Assembly (NCBI GenBank): GCA_028564705.1
Contig: JAPXFQ010002399.1
Coordinates: 875,501 to 939,500, forward strand
DNA length: 64,000 bases
Direction: 5' to 3'
Origin: Apricaphanius iberus
Taxonomy: Eukaryota > Chordata > Actinopteri > Cyprinodontiformes > Aphaniidae
Part shown: positions 12,092 through 24,786 of the stretch, piece by piece
Numbering within the stretch: position 1 is the stretch's first letter
How the letters are laid out: every line of letters starts with the position of its first letter
The notes under the pieces: generated by a model
Seen by the model: the letters and a program-made list of their open reading frames with translations, nothing else
Databases searched by the model: none
Told to the model about the DNA's origin: nothing
Translations under genes and position numbers: made by a program

Positions 12092-12424
12092 CTGGCAGGC
12101 ATTGTATAGCAGCTGGTGCTCAAACTTCTGGATGCCCAGTATCTGCTGAAACATTTCGTACAGCTGCTCCTTACTGAGGATTAGCTCTGACACAGCAGTC
12201 AGATGTCCTCGCTGTGGTTGGCGGCGGATATCTTCCTCCCCACTGTAGATGGTATCATACTTAGTAATCCAAGAGCTCAGCACAGTCTCTTTACTCAGAC
12301 CATCGATCTCTGGAAGGCTGCGAACCCGTCGCTCGATGTTTTTCTTAAAGACCTCTCTGAAGTCATTGGCTGAGCACCCACCGCTTTGAACCATTCGCAA
12401 AACTCGCTCACTCTTAAGGAAGCC
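12092..12424 (-). CDS. cadps2: cadps2 exon (CAPS-family secretion activator), 111 codons
   Basis: CADPS2 is a cytosolic and vesicle-associated protein that primes dense-core vesicles for calcium-triggered exocytosis. The minus-strand exon begins after an AG acceptor (tttctttccctaaaag) at 12425-12426 and ends CAG at 12092 before a consensus donor GTAAGT. It is 333 bp, phase 0 at both borders. The translation includes [40 protein letters not shown] and [20 protein letters not shown], then HQLLYNACQ. These are near-identical, from memory, to vertebrate CAPS proteins. [10 protein letters not shown], the MFQQ motif and [11 protein letters not shown] favour CADPS2 over CADPS1. Absence of stops, the preserved frame and the match with the next exon at 44024-44137 mark it as functional coding sequence. 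The paralogue call is less certain than the family. Confidence 0.93.
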
Positions 12425-14557
12425 CTTTTAGGGAAAGAAAGAACATTTACAACAGTGGGTTTATTCAGTAAATCAGTTATTCATTTCATACACAAAAAAA
12501 ACTTCAACATGTTAACACTTTTTTGCCTGAGATACATTTAATGTGAGGTGACAGTTTGTAAGCTAGCATCGTGTTTGTGAGGGTGAATGTATGAAGCTCA
12601 CCTATCAGACTTATGAGGGTCACAGTGAATCTCAACCAGAATCTATTTGCATTCCCTAGGACAAGACGTAAAACTTGAGGGGATAGCTCTATCAGAACAT
12701 TAGCACCTTGTCTATGGAATGACATACATTATATTTCAGACAGTATTTTTTACATTTATTTTCATTTATGTATTATTTGCCATTATTGCTGCTATTAACA
12801 CATGTTCCATGTGCCAGAAGTAATGTCTGTGTTTAACTGTGTATCTTTTATGGATGAAGCTACTAATGAAGGATTTTCAGGCTTGAACTTTGTTACCCAT
12901 TAGTGTTTTAGATGATAGCTTATTATACTGACATAGTGCATCCTTTCTAAATACTGGTCCGAACACGGCCCAGCCCATTGGGTACTGTCGGGTTTGTGTT
13001 GGTTATCCATCCTCTATCTCAGACTGGAAATTGCTGACACATGTAGAACAACGTACTTGCAAGTATGCATTGTCTTACATGTATTTTTCTTAAGCATGAA
13101 TTTAGTCCAAATAATTCAATTTCAAAGATGTACACAATTTATTATATTCTACAGCTGCAGTGAGTAATTATTTGCTCAATAAATCAGTCAAAACGTTAAG
13201 AGTCATTAATTAATTATTTTATTTTTGTCCTTTCTGCCACAGCTCCTGCTGTTCTGAATTTATGATGATCTCTATCTATTTCTATTGAATTAAGAGAAAT
13301 GGCTTTAACTCGTTAGAATTCTCTAAGCATTTTATGAGTTTATGTTCTATCCATCTCTAAATTTTATATTGTGAGTCTGATGTCTGTCACTGAGTCTAGG
13401 CTCCGCCCATTTGTATCACAGCCCTGCTTTTATTTTGGTGAGTCACCCTTTGATAATCACTGGCCCCCATTAAGCCCTCTTTGAAACACTTCCTGGGTAC
13501 ACCCCCGTTCAATAGTCAGTAGTGAAGTATTTTAAAGCTTATATAAATGTCTGAAATCATCTGTATGATGTAATGATCGGACAGAAGCTGATTCAATATG
13601 GTGTGGCTGATTACTATATATACCCATGTATCTGTGCTGAAGCTTCAAGGATCTGAGCAGGAGGCCCTCCATGCGCGTAAAATAAACTATGTACAAATAT
13701 GGCTGACACTTTGTTTTATTCTCTCATCTGAGGCCTCTCAGACACCCAGATTTCTACCACAAGAAGTATACCGTGTCATCACACATGGAGTAGATCAATA
13801 GGCTGCATGCATTTTAAGGAACTGCTGTGCCCTGAACGTTCGACATGGAGCTGAACTGTGCTCCCACTGATCGCCGAACCTTCTGATCGCTTCAGCAGGA
13901 GAACATCCCCACATGGTGAAAGTGCAGCGATGTGTTAATGCCAGTCTTTGTCTGTTGCAGTCACAGGTGCATTCCAAAGGCTTTGTAACTTTTTAATGCG
14001 TGGTCAACTTGCAGATCAAATGATGCTTTGACGATGTCATGGGCATCTTTTTTTTAATTCATCAATTAGATAAATTCTGTGCAATTAGTTGAAAGTGGTT
14101 CTGCATCTGTACATGTGACCATTGGATGGAATTGCTGTCAAAATGACTGATGGTCTTCAGATTTCTCTGTCACTATTTTAAAAAACTGGTCAACAGAAGA
14201 TGATCTGTTAACATGACCCCTGAATTTTCCCCAAAGAAAAACAAATGTTGGCCAGAACTTTTCTCTCTTTTTCTGTGGGAAACCACAAAGGAGATAACCT
14301 GGTATCAGCCAGATCAATGTGTAGCTTTCTATTTTTACGTGTCCTGTCTTGCAGTTTGCAACTCAGAATGGGTGTCGGAGTACCAAGTACAAGCCCAACA
14401 GATTTACTTTCTCATGCAGAGCATTACAGCTTTGCTATAGTACTCCACTTGATATATACTGTATGTATGAGAAATCTTTATTAATGACTACTGTGGGTTT
14501 AATTTCTTGAAATTAACGCAAAAAATAGCAAGGCACATTGTGGCAGACAAAAGCCAT

Positions 14558-16739
14558 CAGGGTTTTTCCTGCGTTCAAAATTGCATGGCGCCTGCCTCCA
14601 GCTGATTTGCCTGCCACCCCAGCCTGATATCGCTATGCTATATTGATGTTATTTTAAATGCAGTTGCAGCATTTTGCCACTATGGGGCGCTGTATCAGGA
14701 GCCGTGTGCCGTGGGAAGCGCAGAAAAAGAAGATACAATTGTTTTCCAGAGTGTAAAAAATTGGATTTCCCCAGTAGTTGGTGCTATCGGTGTCCTGATT
14801 TGCCCCCGGCTCTTCAACCAGGGAAATGTTTTGTTTTTTGCATCCAAGTATTTCATGTTTATTTTTTTAAAACATCCTCCGTCTCAGAGTAATATTAATG
14901 GGTTTTAGAAATACAGATATGGCCTGGGAAAATAAGCCACTGCTTTAAAAAAGAACCTTGCGAGGATAGTCAGGAATCCAGGTGAAACAGCGAAGGCAAA
15001 TTATTGTAACAGGCAGTTAGAAGGTCATCATAGTTGTGACAAAATGTGAAAATTTGCAGGCAGAGACAGACAAGGGTCAGAATGCAGGACAGGACACTTT
15101 TTATGACGAGTTTGTCTTCACCTTAAAACGATAGTTTCGGCGTCTGGCCTACTGTTTCAGCGAGCGATCCAGTCATTTGTGAAACTAAAGGCAATTCTTC
15201 TATATAAAGTACTGCAGATTACAAATGCGATCATATTTATGGATCTAAACAGATTATAGAGATAATATAGAGAGCTTTACTCCCGTCTAATTCACTGGGA
15301 AACAGAAAGAGAAAATACATTTATTAAATGTGAAGAGAAGATGAAGAAATGTGTGTATTTCAACAATAAATACTCCCTCCGTACTACCGCACACACTGTC
15401 ATGTTTTCTTTCTGTACAGATGCTACTTTTAAGATTTTGACAAACTCCTTTCTGCTCCAAAAACGTTAGATGACTCCCACTTTCCACTGTATGGAGGGAG
15501 TCTGAATATCTCTCCATCTTTGCTAATTTACAGATCAAAGGTTGCAAATGTAACGCATTTTATTGTTGCATATTTTCTTCTGGGACGGATATGTATATAC
15601 TGGCCATCCTTGTGCTATATGTGTGTCTGTGTCTGTCATTTGAGAAAAAAAAAACGTAATCCTTTGGCTTTCAATTGATATTAATTCAATTCAGTTAATT
15701 TAAATCGCCCCGTTTCACAACAGATGTCATCTCAAAGCACTTTACAAGAAGAGTTATTACAGTACAATGTTTTTAATGTAGAAATTAGAGAACCACAGAA
15801 GATTGCGTCGTGTAATTCTCAGCAATCCCTCACACTGAGCAAGCATGAAGTTAGAGTGGAAAGGACAAACTCCCTTTTAACAGGAAGAAACCTCCGGCAG
15901 AACCAGGCTCAGCACAAGCGGTCATCTGCCAAGACCGTCTGTGGTTTGGAGAATACAGAACAGAGACACAGAACAGAGACACAGAAAGAGCAACAGAACT
16001 GATGCAGAAGCAGAAGAGAACGTGGAGAACGTTCCTCCACTGGAATGCCATCTTAGTCATGGTCGTCAAGCAGGGCGGGTCAGGAGCACATACTGTAGGA
16101 AGAGACTAAGAGAAAACAGGTTAGCGCTTGAATTGACAGCACATCATGCAGTTGGGGAGAAGTAGGAGAGAAAGTAGGAACAGACCCTAATAATGTCCTC
16201 CAACAGCCTAAAACAGCATAGCTACTAACATTAACCTGTCTCCTAGCTACTAGGAGACCTAACACTCTCTACCTGACTTACATTAACCTATCTCTACCTA
16301 GCTACACTACCTCTTCCTATCTCTTCCAGGCTTTTGACACTCTACTTGACTACTAACATTAACCTGTTGAACCTAATTGAATAAAGATGTTTTTTTTCAA
16401 CACCTGTTTATACCTTCAGTGTATTAACAGAATAATAATAGGCTATGAATGGTTAATAATTAAAGTTAATAATAGTTAATGTCTGGCTTTCAGATGTGTG
16501 GATAAATCCCTACAACTTAATGCACTTTCAGTTTAAAGGTGGCTCCTTATTTTTGTATGTATATTGTTTTAATAAAAGAATGCTTTAACATAATTGTCAT
16601 ATTCTTATTAGAACGCATAACTAAAAATATGTTGCTTTTATAAAAAGTGAGTCAGATGAATGCACAGAATACATGCCTGTGTCGGCGCATGGTCAGGATG
16701 GTACCACCTCTGCCTCAATTTGAGCCAGGAAAAACCCTG
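14558..16739. mobile_element. Possible hAT-like element defined by an inverted terminal pair
   Basis: CAGGGTTTTTCCTG at 14558 has an exact inverted partner CAGGAAAAACCCTG ending at 16739, and the similarity continues for about ten more bases (cGttCAAAaTTG / GctCAAATTG). Flanking octamers (aaagccat and ggcatcca) do not form a clean duplication, so the two ends may belong to a decayed element or to different copies. A family-A LINE fragment (15683-16062) lies inside. No transposase coding was recognised. Confidence 0.5.
15683..16062 (-). mobile_element. Family-A LINE 3' UTR fragment
   Basis: The minus strand carries the same 3' UTR landmarks as 7975-8866, ending in a diverged 'gcg..ttaaattaactgaattgaatt' tail at the low-coordinate side. 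It is 5'-truncated with internal gaps. Non-coding. Confidence 0.75.
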
Positions 16740-18592
16740 GGCATCCACTTAGCCAGTTTGAACCCATGAGTTCAGGAAGATGCTATAGGGTACTTCTGGC
16801 AACTAAAAATGATCCTCAACCAGTGTAAACGATGAGATCCAAACCGTGGTATATTCTTTTTACAGCGAAAGTGCAAGTGTATGAAATTTTCTTTTATTCC
16901 TGAATAGCCAAAGAAAATTTTCCACTTAGGTGGACAATAACGTTTTATTCTGTTTTATTCTGGACACAAAAATGAGAAAACAAAAAAGAAGAAAGAAATA
17001 AGATGAAGAAGAGAAACAGGACAGGTAGGAGTTTGAACTGACAATACAATATAGGGAGGTAAACAAAGAACACAAGAAAATATCCGTCCTCCACCTCTGT
17101 TGGAAAGTAGAGAAGTGGAAAAAACAAAAACAACCAGTAGAACAGAACAATATTAATAAACCGGATCCAGTAATATGAACTAAGATCTACACATTCACAA
17201 CACACAAAAAAGGATTAATAAATACAACTGATGTCTGATGGTCGCTGGTAAGCTCCTGGCACCAACTATCTGTTAATGATATCCTCAGCCCAAAATATGT
17301 CCGTACACACCAATGTCCCCACACCCCAAATCACAATACTGACAAAGATTGGCCCAGTCAAATATGAGTCGGAGATCTGACGGTTTTGATTTGAACGGTC
17401 CAAGTTGGATTCTCCTGAGTTTGGAAAACTCCAAATCTCACAAGAATCTATTTTGCAGAGCAACATTATAAAGGAGAGAAAAGCTCTTTAAATCTCCTTC
17501 ACTGGCAAGGAGGGAGACGAGTTTCTGGAAGAAACTCATTTGATCCAAAGACAACAGCCTGCCCATCGATCTGGTTAACTGTACTTGGCTAATGAAATAA
17601 GACCCACTGACTTGTTCAATTCCTACAGAAATGACCACCAAAAAAGATGGAGCAAGCTTCACAGGCAAGAGCTGCATTAACCGAGGACTGATCACCCAGC
17701 GCAGTTGAGCTGAGTACCGTTGAAGGGACTGAACCATGGCAGAAGCTGTAGCCAAACGAAGCTGAGATGAATCGGATGACCCAAGTTCTGGCTAATGCCC
17801 TTCTGCAACCAAGCTTCACTGTTAGCACTCCACACAGCAGCTGCTAACAGCCCAGCTAAGAGCTGGTCTTCCTCCTTTGTTAAAGTAAGGTTTGTCTGGG
17901 CAGAGATTAATTAGCTTACAATAAACAATTTTAAGGATTGTTTTGATTGTCTATTTCATTGTGTTTTTGCTGTAATTGCAAGAATTCATTTTGTCTATTG
18001 TCTGGGTGTGAACAGGATGTTTGACCTGTGGTAAAAACTAGAGTTGTGCCGATGAACGATGTCATCGTCCATCGTGATGCCCGTCAGCCATCACGATGGA
18101 GAGCCACCATTGTGATGCCACGCCCAACACCCTGTCAGACATGCACTAATCTTACAGTCTCTTCTATAGTTTCACTAAACACTTTGCAGGGATTGCTCTG
18201 TAAATATTGAGAATATAAGCTAACTAATGTAAGTGTTGAACAGTGGGAAACATTTGTTGTTTGTTGCGTGGTTTGTATGTGTGGATTTGGTATGTTTTGT
18301 TTGCATTGGTTTCCCTCTGTGAAGGTCCAAGAGAAAAACCAAACTTATCTGGATGAGTCAGGAGGAGGAGCGCAGTAATCAGTTGCTTTGTTACAGGTGC
18401 GCAAAAACTTGTTAAGCTGCACATAGAAAGAGCTGAGGTAGACGGCAAAGACTGAAGCCACTGGCTGGACAACACAAGCAATTACCGCGCACGTCGCCAG
18501 GCGCAGACAGGCAACGTGAGGCAGATTAGTACAGTTCCACCTGTTTTATGAACCAAACAAAGATATGCGCAGTATGAGTCAAGGGTGTGCAG
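16740..18592. other. Unassigned stretch with weak ORF chain and a hAT-like terminus
   Basis: On the minus strand, overlapping short ORFs between 17828 and 17266 are Leu/Ser-rich. One ends in a hydrophobic segment (PIFVSIVIWGVGTLVC, near 17310-17360) typical of a membrane span, but no family is recognised and the frames do not join. From 18035 the sequence gttgtgccgatgaacgatg and its 'cgtccatcgtgatgcc' continuation resemble the terminus of fish hAT elements. The partner end was not found. Confidence 0.35.
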
Positions 18593-19475
18593 TAGGGCTG
18601 CACAATTAATCGGATTTTGATCGTGATCACGATTTTGGTGGCCACAATTAAATGAACCTGATCGTGAACGATATTTACATTCAAAATGCGAGCTTCACTG
18701 CGTGCCTCTTCATCATACACTGCCTCAACCAACAGTCTGCCAACCACCATGGCCCAAACGCATGGCTAAATCTTCATTAAGCTGACCAAATGAAAACCAC
18801 GCACACGCCACTCAGCCCTCATAATGGCTGCACTATGCTTGCTACGTAGCAGGTGAAAAGGAGTATTTGAGCAATGTGGTAGATCCAAATCTCCATTATG
18901 GATCTGACTAGTAAGCAGAAAGTTACCGAAAGTGTACTACCGCCACAGTAAGCAGCCGGTGGATGGTGCGCTATCCCACAATGCAGCGGACGCCCCAAAA
19001 TCATAGAAGAAGAAGGACCTAGCTAAAAATGGCTACCGACAAACGGTCAACCATTGACACCGTCGCAGTTTCGGCAGATAAATGTACATGTAGCGATGTT
19101 ACTGATTACTGTAATTGTTTTTTGACTGATTAAACATTTAAGTTGTTAAGTCATACCAGTCAAAATAACGGCTAGAGGAGGTGGGACCACAGGCGAACGT
19201 AACGTAAACATCTGGGTCAACAGAAGTCATATGGGTCAAAGGACATGCAAAATGGTGGAGCAGTATGTCTGATTTCATGCCTATTACGCGATTGTTTGCT
19301 ATGCAGTATTACATTAACAGGTGAGTAATAGTTGCTACGTAGCATATAGTAAATACTAAGGATTTGGATGCAGGGAATGTCAAAGGCCTTTCTGTATAAG
19401 CTGTAATTGTTTCCCATAAATTGCACTTTGAGATTGCACTCTGCAATAACATATTTAGCTTGTACTTTTAAATAA

Positions 19476-19538
<63 letters not shown>

Positions 19539-19781
19539 ATATACTCCAATTCCAATATATATATATATTGGAGTTTGTTTTTGTTAGTTGTTTTGCATTA
19601 TTAATCATCTAATCTAAAGTTTTATTTTTCACAAATTTTTTCCAACATTGCATGTTTATAATTGGTGCAATAAAAATAGATATTTTACAGGACTGGATGA
19701 ACGATTGTGATTAATAATTGTGATTACAATATTGAACAAAATAATCCTGATTATTTTTTTGGACATATTCGTGCAGCCCTA
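18593..19781. mobile_element. hAT element with 8-bp TSD
   Basis: The left end TAGGGCTGCACAATTAATC is mirrored by GTGCAGCCCTA at the right end. The flanking octamers gtgtgcag (18585-18592) and gtgctcag (19782-19789) match at 6 of 8 positions, as expected for an aged hAT duplication. Both ends are rich in 'atcgtgatcacgat'-type palindromes. The interior holds a (TA)n tract and no recognisable transposase, so the element is non-autonomous. Confidence 0.85.
19481..19536. repeat. (TA)28 microsatellite
   Basis: An uninterrupted TA dinucleotide run inside the hAT element. It is followed at about 19543-19575 by a short hairpin (actccaat ... attggagt) around another TA run. Likely length-variable. Confidence 0.95.
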
Positions 19782-19883
19782 GTGCTCAGGCAGATATTGG
19801 TGCCTGCATTTTGATTTCTAGCTCTTTTTGGCTGAAGGGGGGACACATGTGAGCATCAAGGGACACATGAGAGCATCAAAGAT

Positions 19884-21500
19884 CAGCAGTTGATGACAAC
19901 CTCAGCCCAAGGATGCATCTTCAAACACCGCTGTCCCCACACCCATTCGTGGGTGTGTGAGCATGCAGGTGCACACAAGAACTCCCCAGGTGAGTCCTCG
20001 ACAGCTGGTGTGAGGAGACGGCAACCTGGCGCAGACATGAAGGAGGGCGGGGACATGGACGACCAGAGGGCCCCAGACTCAATGAGCCCCGGTGGACTGC
20101 CGCACGGCTGACCATTCCAGGAACAGAGGGAAGCCCCCGGGGAACATCCAGCAGCTACAATGCAGGGGTCCAGGAGGCCACAGCGGGCTCCGCCAGCAAC
20201 CAGCTATGCAAGGGTGCCGCCCCCAGAAAACCCCCTAACTCGCCCCCCCACACACACATCGGGCAGACCCACCCAGGCAACCAGCCTCCAGACACCAGAT
20301 CCACCAGCCTCCGGGTCCAGATCCCACCTCCAGCAGAGCACCGAGAACAGGCACCCAACCAAGGCCAGACAAACAACAATAAACCGGCCAGGCTCGGAAC
20401 CCACAGAACAGGTATTGGACTGAGCGCCAGGTCCAACCTCCGCCAAGCCACCCGAACGGCACCACCAAACAATTCAAAACCGGCACTCCCAAAGGAGGTG
20501 CCCCAACCAATCAAAGGAGGATCACGGCACGATACACCCAACAACCGGCCCACCGACCCGGCACGCACCAGGGCTGAGCCTGCCAAGAATGCACCGGCGA
20601 GCAGAGGCATTAGTTACCGGCAGGGAGTGACAGATGGGAAATAGACCTCTACTAGGTGTAGGGCCTGAGATGTGCCAGGCGAAAAGGGAGCAGAGGACCC
20701 AACCTGACAGGTAGACAGATACATAAAGAAACATACATACAAACCCTCCCTCTTACGCACCAAATTTACACCAGCAGACAACAGACACCCAGGTTGAGTT
20801 TGTCACCACCCCACCCCCCCTGCACACCTACCCCCCCTCCAAGCGCTCCCCATTGAGAGCACCTGTGTTGAGGGTGACAGCCACCCCGCCAGCAAAGCAG
20901 GCCCCCAACGCCACAAGGGCTGCCACGCCGAGGCAGGAGCCCAGCACACCCACCCGCTCAAATAATCTAGCAATACACCCACCCGGATCAGGAATAGGCC
21001 AAAGCCCCGGGCTGCAGACGCACCAGACTGAGACCTACCACCCCCCGATTACTGCCGTCAGATGGCCCAAAAAGAAGTGGAACCCAGCGCATCCCCCCAC
21101 CTGACCCACACTTCCACCCCCAGGCTAGTCCACCGTGGAACCCGACCCAGTCAAATGCCCGTCCCGGCACCCTGCAGAGCACAAGGACGAAGACCCAGGA
21201 GCTATATCCAGCCCAAAAGGACCGTGCGGCCCAGCATGCAGCCGTCTGAGGTAACCACCCAATGCCACCAAAGTCCCACCCTAGGCGGACAAACACAACA
21301 TGGGCCATGCGCCCCATCAACAAGTGGTCCCACCCCCAAGGACCCCCATAGAGGCCAGCAACCCCAAACCTCCCCACATCAGCGACCATATCCCACCTGA
21401 CAAAATCATGGCCCCCCCAGCCTTACAAGGGGGCCCAAAAAGATTTATCAGACGTGGAAGCAGAGCACGAAGATGGTCCAGCAGGAGATCTCAGTACTGA
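19884..21500 (-). mobile_element. Strand-asymmetric GC-rich block, probable L1 3' UTR
   Basis: About 1.6 kb with far more C than G on the plus strand, unlike the AT-rich neighbours. On the minus strand it is G-rich and directly follows the C-terminal ORF of the L1 at 21519. G-rich 3' UTRs are characteristic of fish and mammalian L1 elements, so I infer it is this element's 3' UTR. The long Gly/Trp/Val-rich minus ORFs here reflect composition, not protein. Confidence 0.6.
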
Positions 21501-22194
21501 CTAATTTTAAAATAATTTTTATTTTTTCCAGTTAAGGAGGATATTTTTCTTAGCAATGCATAAGGCAATGTGAACTAATTGTTTGGACTTTGTGTCAATG
21601 TTGACAAAATTTAAATTTCCCAGCAAACAAACTGAGGGGGACGGTGGGATATTACATTTTAGACACTGTGATAGGTCCTCACATATCTTGCACCAAAATC
21701 TCCTAATAGGTGGACAGAACCAAAACACATGGACATAATTGTCCAGTACATTGCTTGTAAATTGTAAGCAGGTATCAGACGACTTAAAACCCATCTTAAA
21801 AATTTGATGGCCTGTATAATGTACTCTATGAAGGATTTTATATTGTATTAATTGTAAATTGGGATTTTTAATTATTTTAAAGGTACTTAAAGAAATCTGA
21901 GACCAGAGGTTTTGATCGAAGGTAATGGACAAGTCCATCTCCCATTTTGAAATAGGAGGGCTATCGATTAATCTAATGTAGTTAATATTTTTTACATTTT
22001 AGACAGCATTTTGGGGGGACTGAAATAAAAAAAAATCTAAAATTCTCACTGGAATTTGTAATTCAACTTTACTAAGCTTAAATTTATCTTTTATAAACGA
22101 TTTCATTTGTTAATATTCTAAGAATTGATTCTTGTTAATTCCATATTGTGTAACTAATATATTAAAAGGGATAAAGTGTGTTCCATAAAAAAAT

Positions 22195-23985
22195 CAGGGC
22201 TTTCCACAAGCGCCGGCTGCCGGCTATATAGCCGACTACTCAATGAAGTCCAGCCGGCTACTAATTTATGACCAGGATATGATTCCGCGCAATGCTGTGC
22301 ACGACGTTAGCACGGCCATCGTATTTTCCCTTTCATACTTCAGCATGAGTCCCGCTGTGACACGGCTCTATTCTCCGCCAGAATGCTATATGAACTGGGT
22401 TAGCTTTCAAACTCTGCTGCTCCGCCCGGTCCTTTAATATACTTTTGGCCGGTCGCACTGAACTAATATCCTTGCGCCCGCTTTAGTTGTACCCAGTGTT
22501 AACATGGGGTTCTTTACTCAAGCCCACGGCGGCGTTGATCTTAAACCAGGCTGTCGGAGCCGTCATAGACGAGAAGCAGAGCGTCATTTTGGTAATTCCG
22601 TTCAAGCGTTCAATTAGTGAAAACAAACAGATTCGTAAGAATGTATTTTCGTTTGTTTATAAGGGAGAATTATTTGCTGTTTATTTGTGTAGCCACCACT
22701 GCACTGTGAACGTGTCATGAACTGAAAATAAGAGATTTACAACCACAGAAAGCCCGTTGATGCCATACTATGCCAGCTTGTATTGCCTGTTTTTTATTTT
22801 TAGCTGTGCAATTCAGTTTTTATTGCTACTTTATATGTTGTATAATTCTGATAATAATTTAGTGATAATATTAGTATTAAAGTAATATTATATTTGAGCA
22901 AATGTCTGAGACAATAATATAGCCTGCTTATTATTCAATTCAATTCAATTCAAAGATACTTTATTGATCCGGTCACTGAAGTGCTTGCAGCCATAATAGT
23001 AGTAGTTGTAATAATAATAATAAAAAAGTATTAGTAATCTTCTCCTGTTCATGGTTTCTTCCTGCCCAGAGGTGTGAGAAAGATGCCACCAAAAAGAAAA
23101 TCCAATCAGCAGACTCTGGAAGGCTTCTTAAAGAAGAAAAGTGGTCAGTTTAAGTGTGTCAGAGTAGGGATGGGTACCGATATCCGGTGCCATTACGGCA
23201 ACGGTTCCGACATGAATGGTAGTAACCAGACCGAAAAGCAGCGAACATTTCGGTGCCTTATTTCGGTCCTTTTTCTCCCCTGAGATGTCAAACACAGGAT
23301 TCTGGGTGTGCCATCAGTCAAGAGCAATAAGGTAAACATGGCTATCTCTGTGCAAAAAAACTGCTAAAAATAAGGACTGTGGAAATTAACGTACCAACGC
23401 GGGTGGAATAATTCCTAGAATTTTTTTTGTGTGTGTGTGTTTGTCATTGAACGCATACAAAGAACAGCGCCCTATTAATAATTCAGCCCACACCACGTCA
23501 ACATTCTTCAGGCACCATTTCAAGCACCGGTTAAAGCACCGTTTAAGCACCGGCATCGTTCAAAAGTACCGGTTTGGCACCGGTATCGGATAAAACCTAA
23601 ACGATACCCATCCCTACTTCAGAGTAGTATTAAGATTCTGTATTGATCCCAAAAGGGATATTCATTGTTCAAATCAAAACATTTTCAGATTTTTTTATTT
23701 TAATGGTGGCATTTTAATGTAATCCTACAAGTGTTATATTGTTGCTGCTGCAATATTTTGAGTTGGGCATGGACTCTGATCCTGAATGGGAAGATAGTGA
23801 CAACAGTGAAGTTGACTAAAGAGCGGAATGGAGATATGAAACCATTAAGTTTATCATTTATGTTGGAAACGTCTTTTACTTAAGAGTATTCTTATTTTAT
23901 TTGTATACATATTCTGTTGTTTACTAAAATGTTAATAAATACACATGAATATCGTGCTGTTACTTACATTTACATTATAGGGTTT
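22195..23985 (+). mobile_element. Partial DNA element with two short exon-like ORFs, inside L1
   Basis: It begins CAGGGCTTTCCACAAGCGCC, a hAT-like end, and interrupts the L1; the right terminus was not found and the right limit is approximate. Inside, ATG at 23083 starts MPPKRKSNQQTLEGFLKKK, a basic peptide containing QQTLEGFL, which fits a PCNA-interacting (PIP) box pattern Q-x-x-L-x-x-F-L. ATG at 23769 starts a 16-residue acidic peptide (DSDPEWEDSDNSEVD) before TAA. These look like terminal exons of a transposase gene with the middle lost. A separate hAT sits at 23165-23616, and LINE-tail-like 'tactttattgatcc' sequence lies near 22957. Confidence 0.5.
23165..23616. mobile_element. Short hAT element (452 bp) with TSD
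   Basis: Terminal inverted repeats TAGGGATGGGTA / TACCCATCCCTA extend inward as 'ccggtgcc' / 'ggcaccgg' repeats. The flanking octamers tgtcagag (23157-23164) and cttcagag (23617-23624) agree at 6 of 8. It is too short for a transposase. The internal repeated 'caccggt' units are typical of hAT subterminal binding regions. Confidence 0.88.
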
Positions 23986-24309
23986 CTTGGGATCGTAGCG
24001 AATAAATTATTGATTCTAGGCAAAACCATCAGTTTTATTGTAGCTACTCTTCCCATAAGTGATATGGGAAGGGATTTCCATCTAGACAGATCATCTCCTC
24101 CTTTTTTTAAAATGGGATGTAGTTTAGCTTTGATAAATCTGCCAGTCTTGGTGAGACGTTGATACCTAAGTATGTAAAATTTCCTGACTGGAGTGGTATG
24201 TAAATGGGACTGTGGAAAGAACAATTGATTGGAAGGACTGTAGATTTTAACCAATTTATGGAATAGTCTGAGACTCTTGAGTAAGGTATAATTAACTTGA
24301 TTACCTGAG

Positions 24310-24786
24310 GAATCCTGTGGGGGGTACTCCGGGAGTATGGGGTACCAGGCCTTTGATAAGGGCTGTTAGGTCCCTGTATGTCCAGTGTCAGAGTTTGGTT
24401 CGCATTGCCGGCAGTAAGTCGGATGTGTTTCCAGTGAAAGTAGGACTCCGCCAATGTTGCCCTTTGTCACCGATCCTGTTCATAACATTTATGGACAGGA
24501 TTTCTAGGCACAGCCAAGGTGTTGAGGGGATCTATTTTGGTGGACTCAGGATCGGGTCTCTGCTCGCAGATGATTTTGTCCTGTTGGCTTCATCGGAACG
24601 TGATCTACAGCTTTTACTGGAGCGGTTCGAAGGCAAGTGTGAAGCGGCTGGGATGAGGATCAGCACCTCCAAATCCTCCAGAGGAGCTGGCTCAAGTGGC
24701 CGGGGAGACGGAAATCTGGGTCTCCCTGCTTAAGCTACTGCCCCCGCAACCCGACCCCGGATAAGGGGAAGAAGATGGATGGATGG
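24310..24786 (+). mobile_element. Truncated Rex3 (RTE-clade) fragment with 10-bp TSD
   Basis: It matches the Rex3 copy at 28575-31676 from its RT region (GVWGTRPLIRAVRSLYVQCQ) onward and ends in the same agaagatggatggatgg tail. An internal deletion joins the position equivalent to about 31012 to about 31567. Flanks attacctgag (24300-24309) and attaccttag (24787-24796) are a 9/10 target-site duplication, showing it entered the L1 by target-primed reverse transcription. Confidence 0.9.

Noticed and set aside
18035..18592. Independent hAT element beginning gttgtgccgatg
   Set aside because: Only one hAT-like end is visible; no matching right end or duplication could be found.
19217..19555. 112-codon minus ORF with an Ile/Tyr run
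   Set aside because: Produced by translating the (TA)n microsatellite.
20155..20610. 151-codon minus-strand ORF and overlapping frames at 20204-21389
   Set aside because: Gly/Trp/Val/Leu-rich in every frame because of the G-rich strand; no motif, and adjacent frames are equally open.
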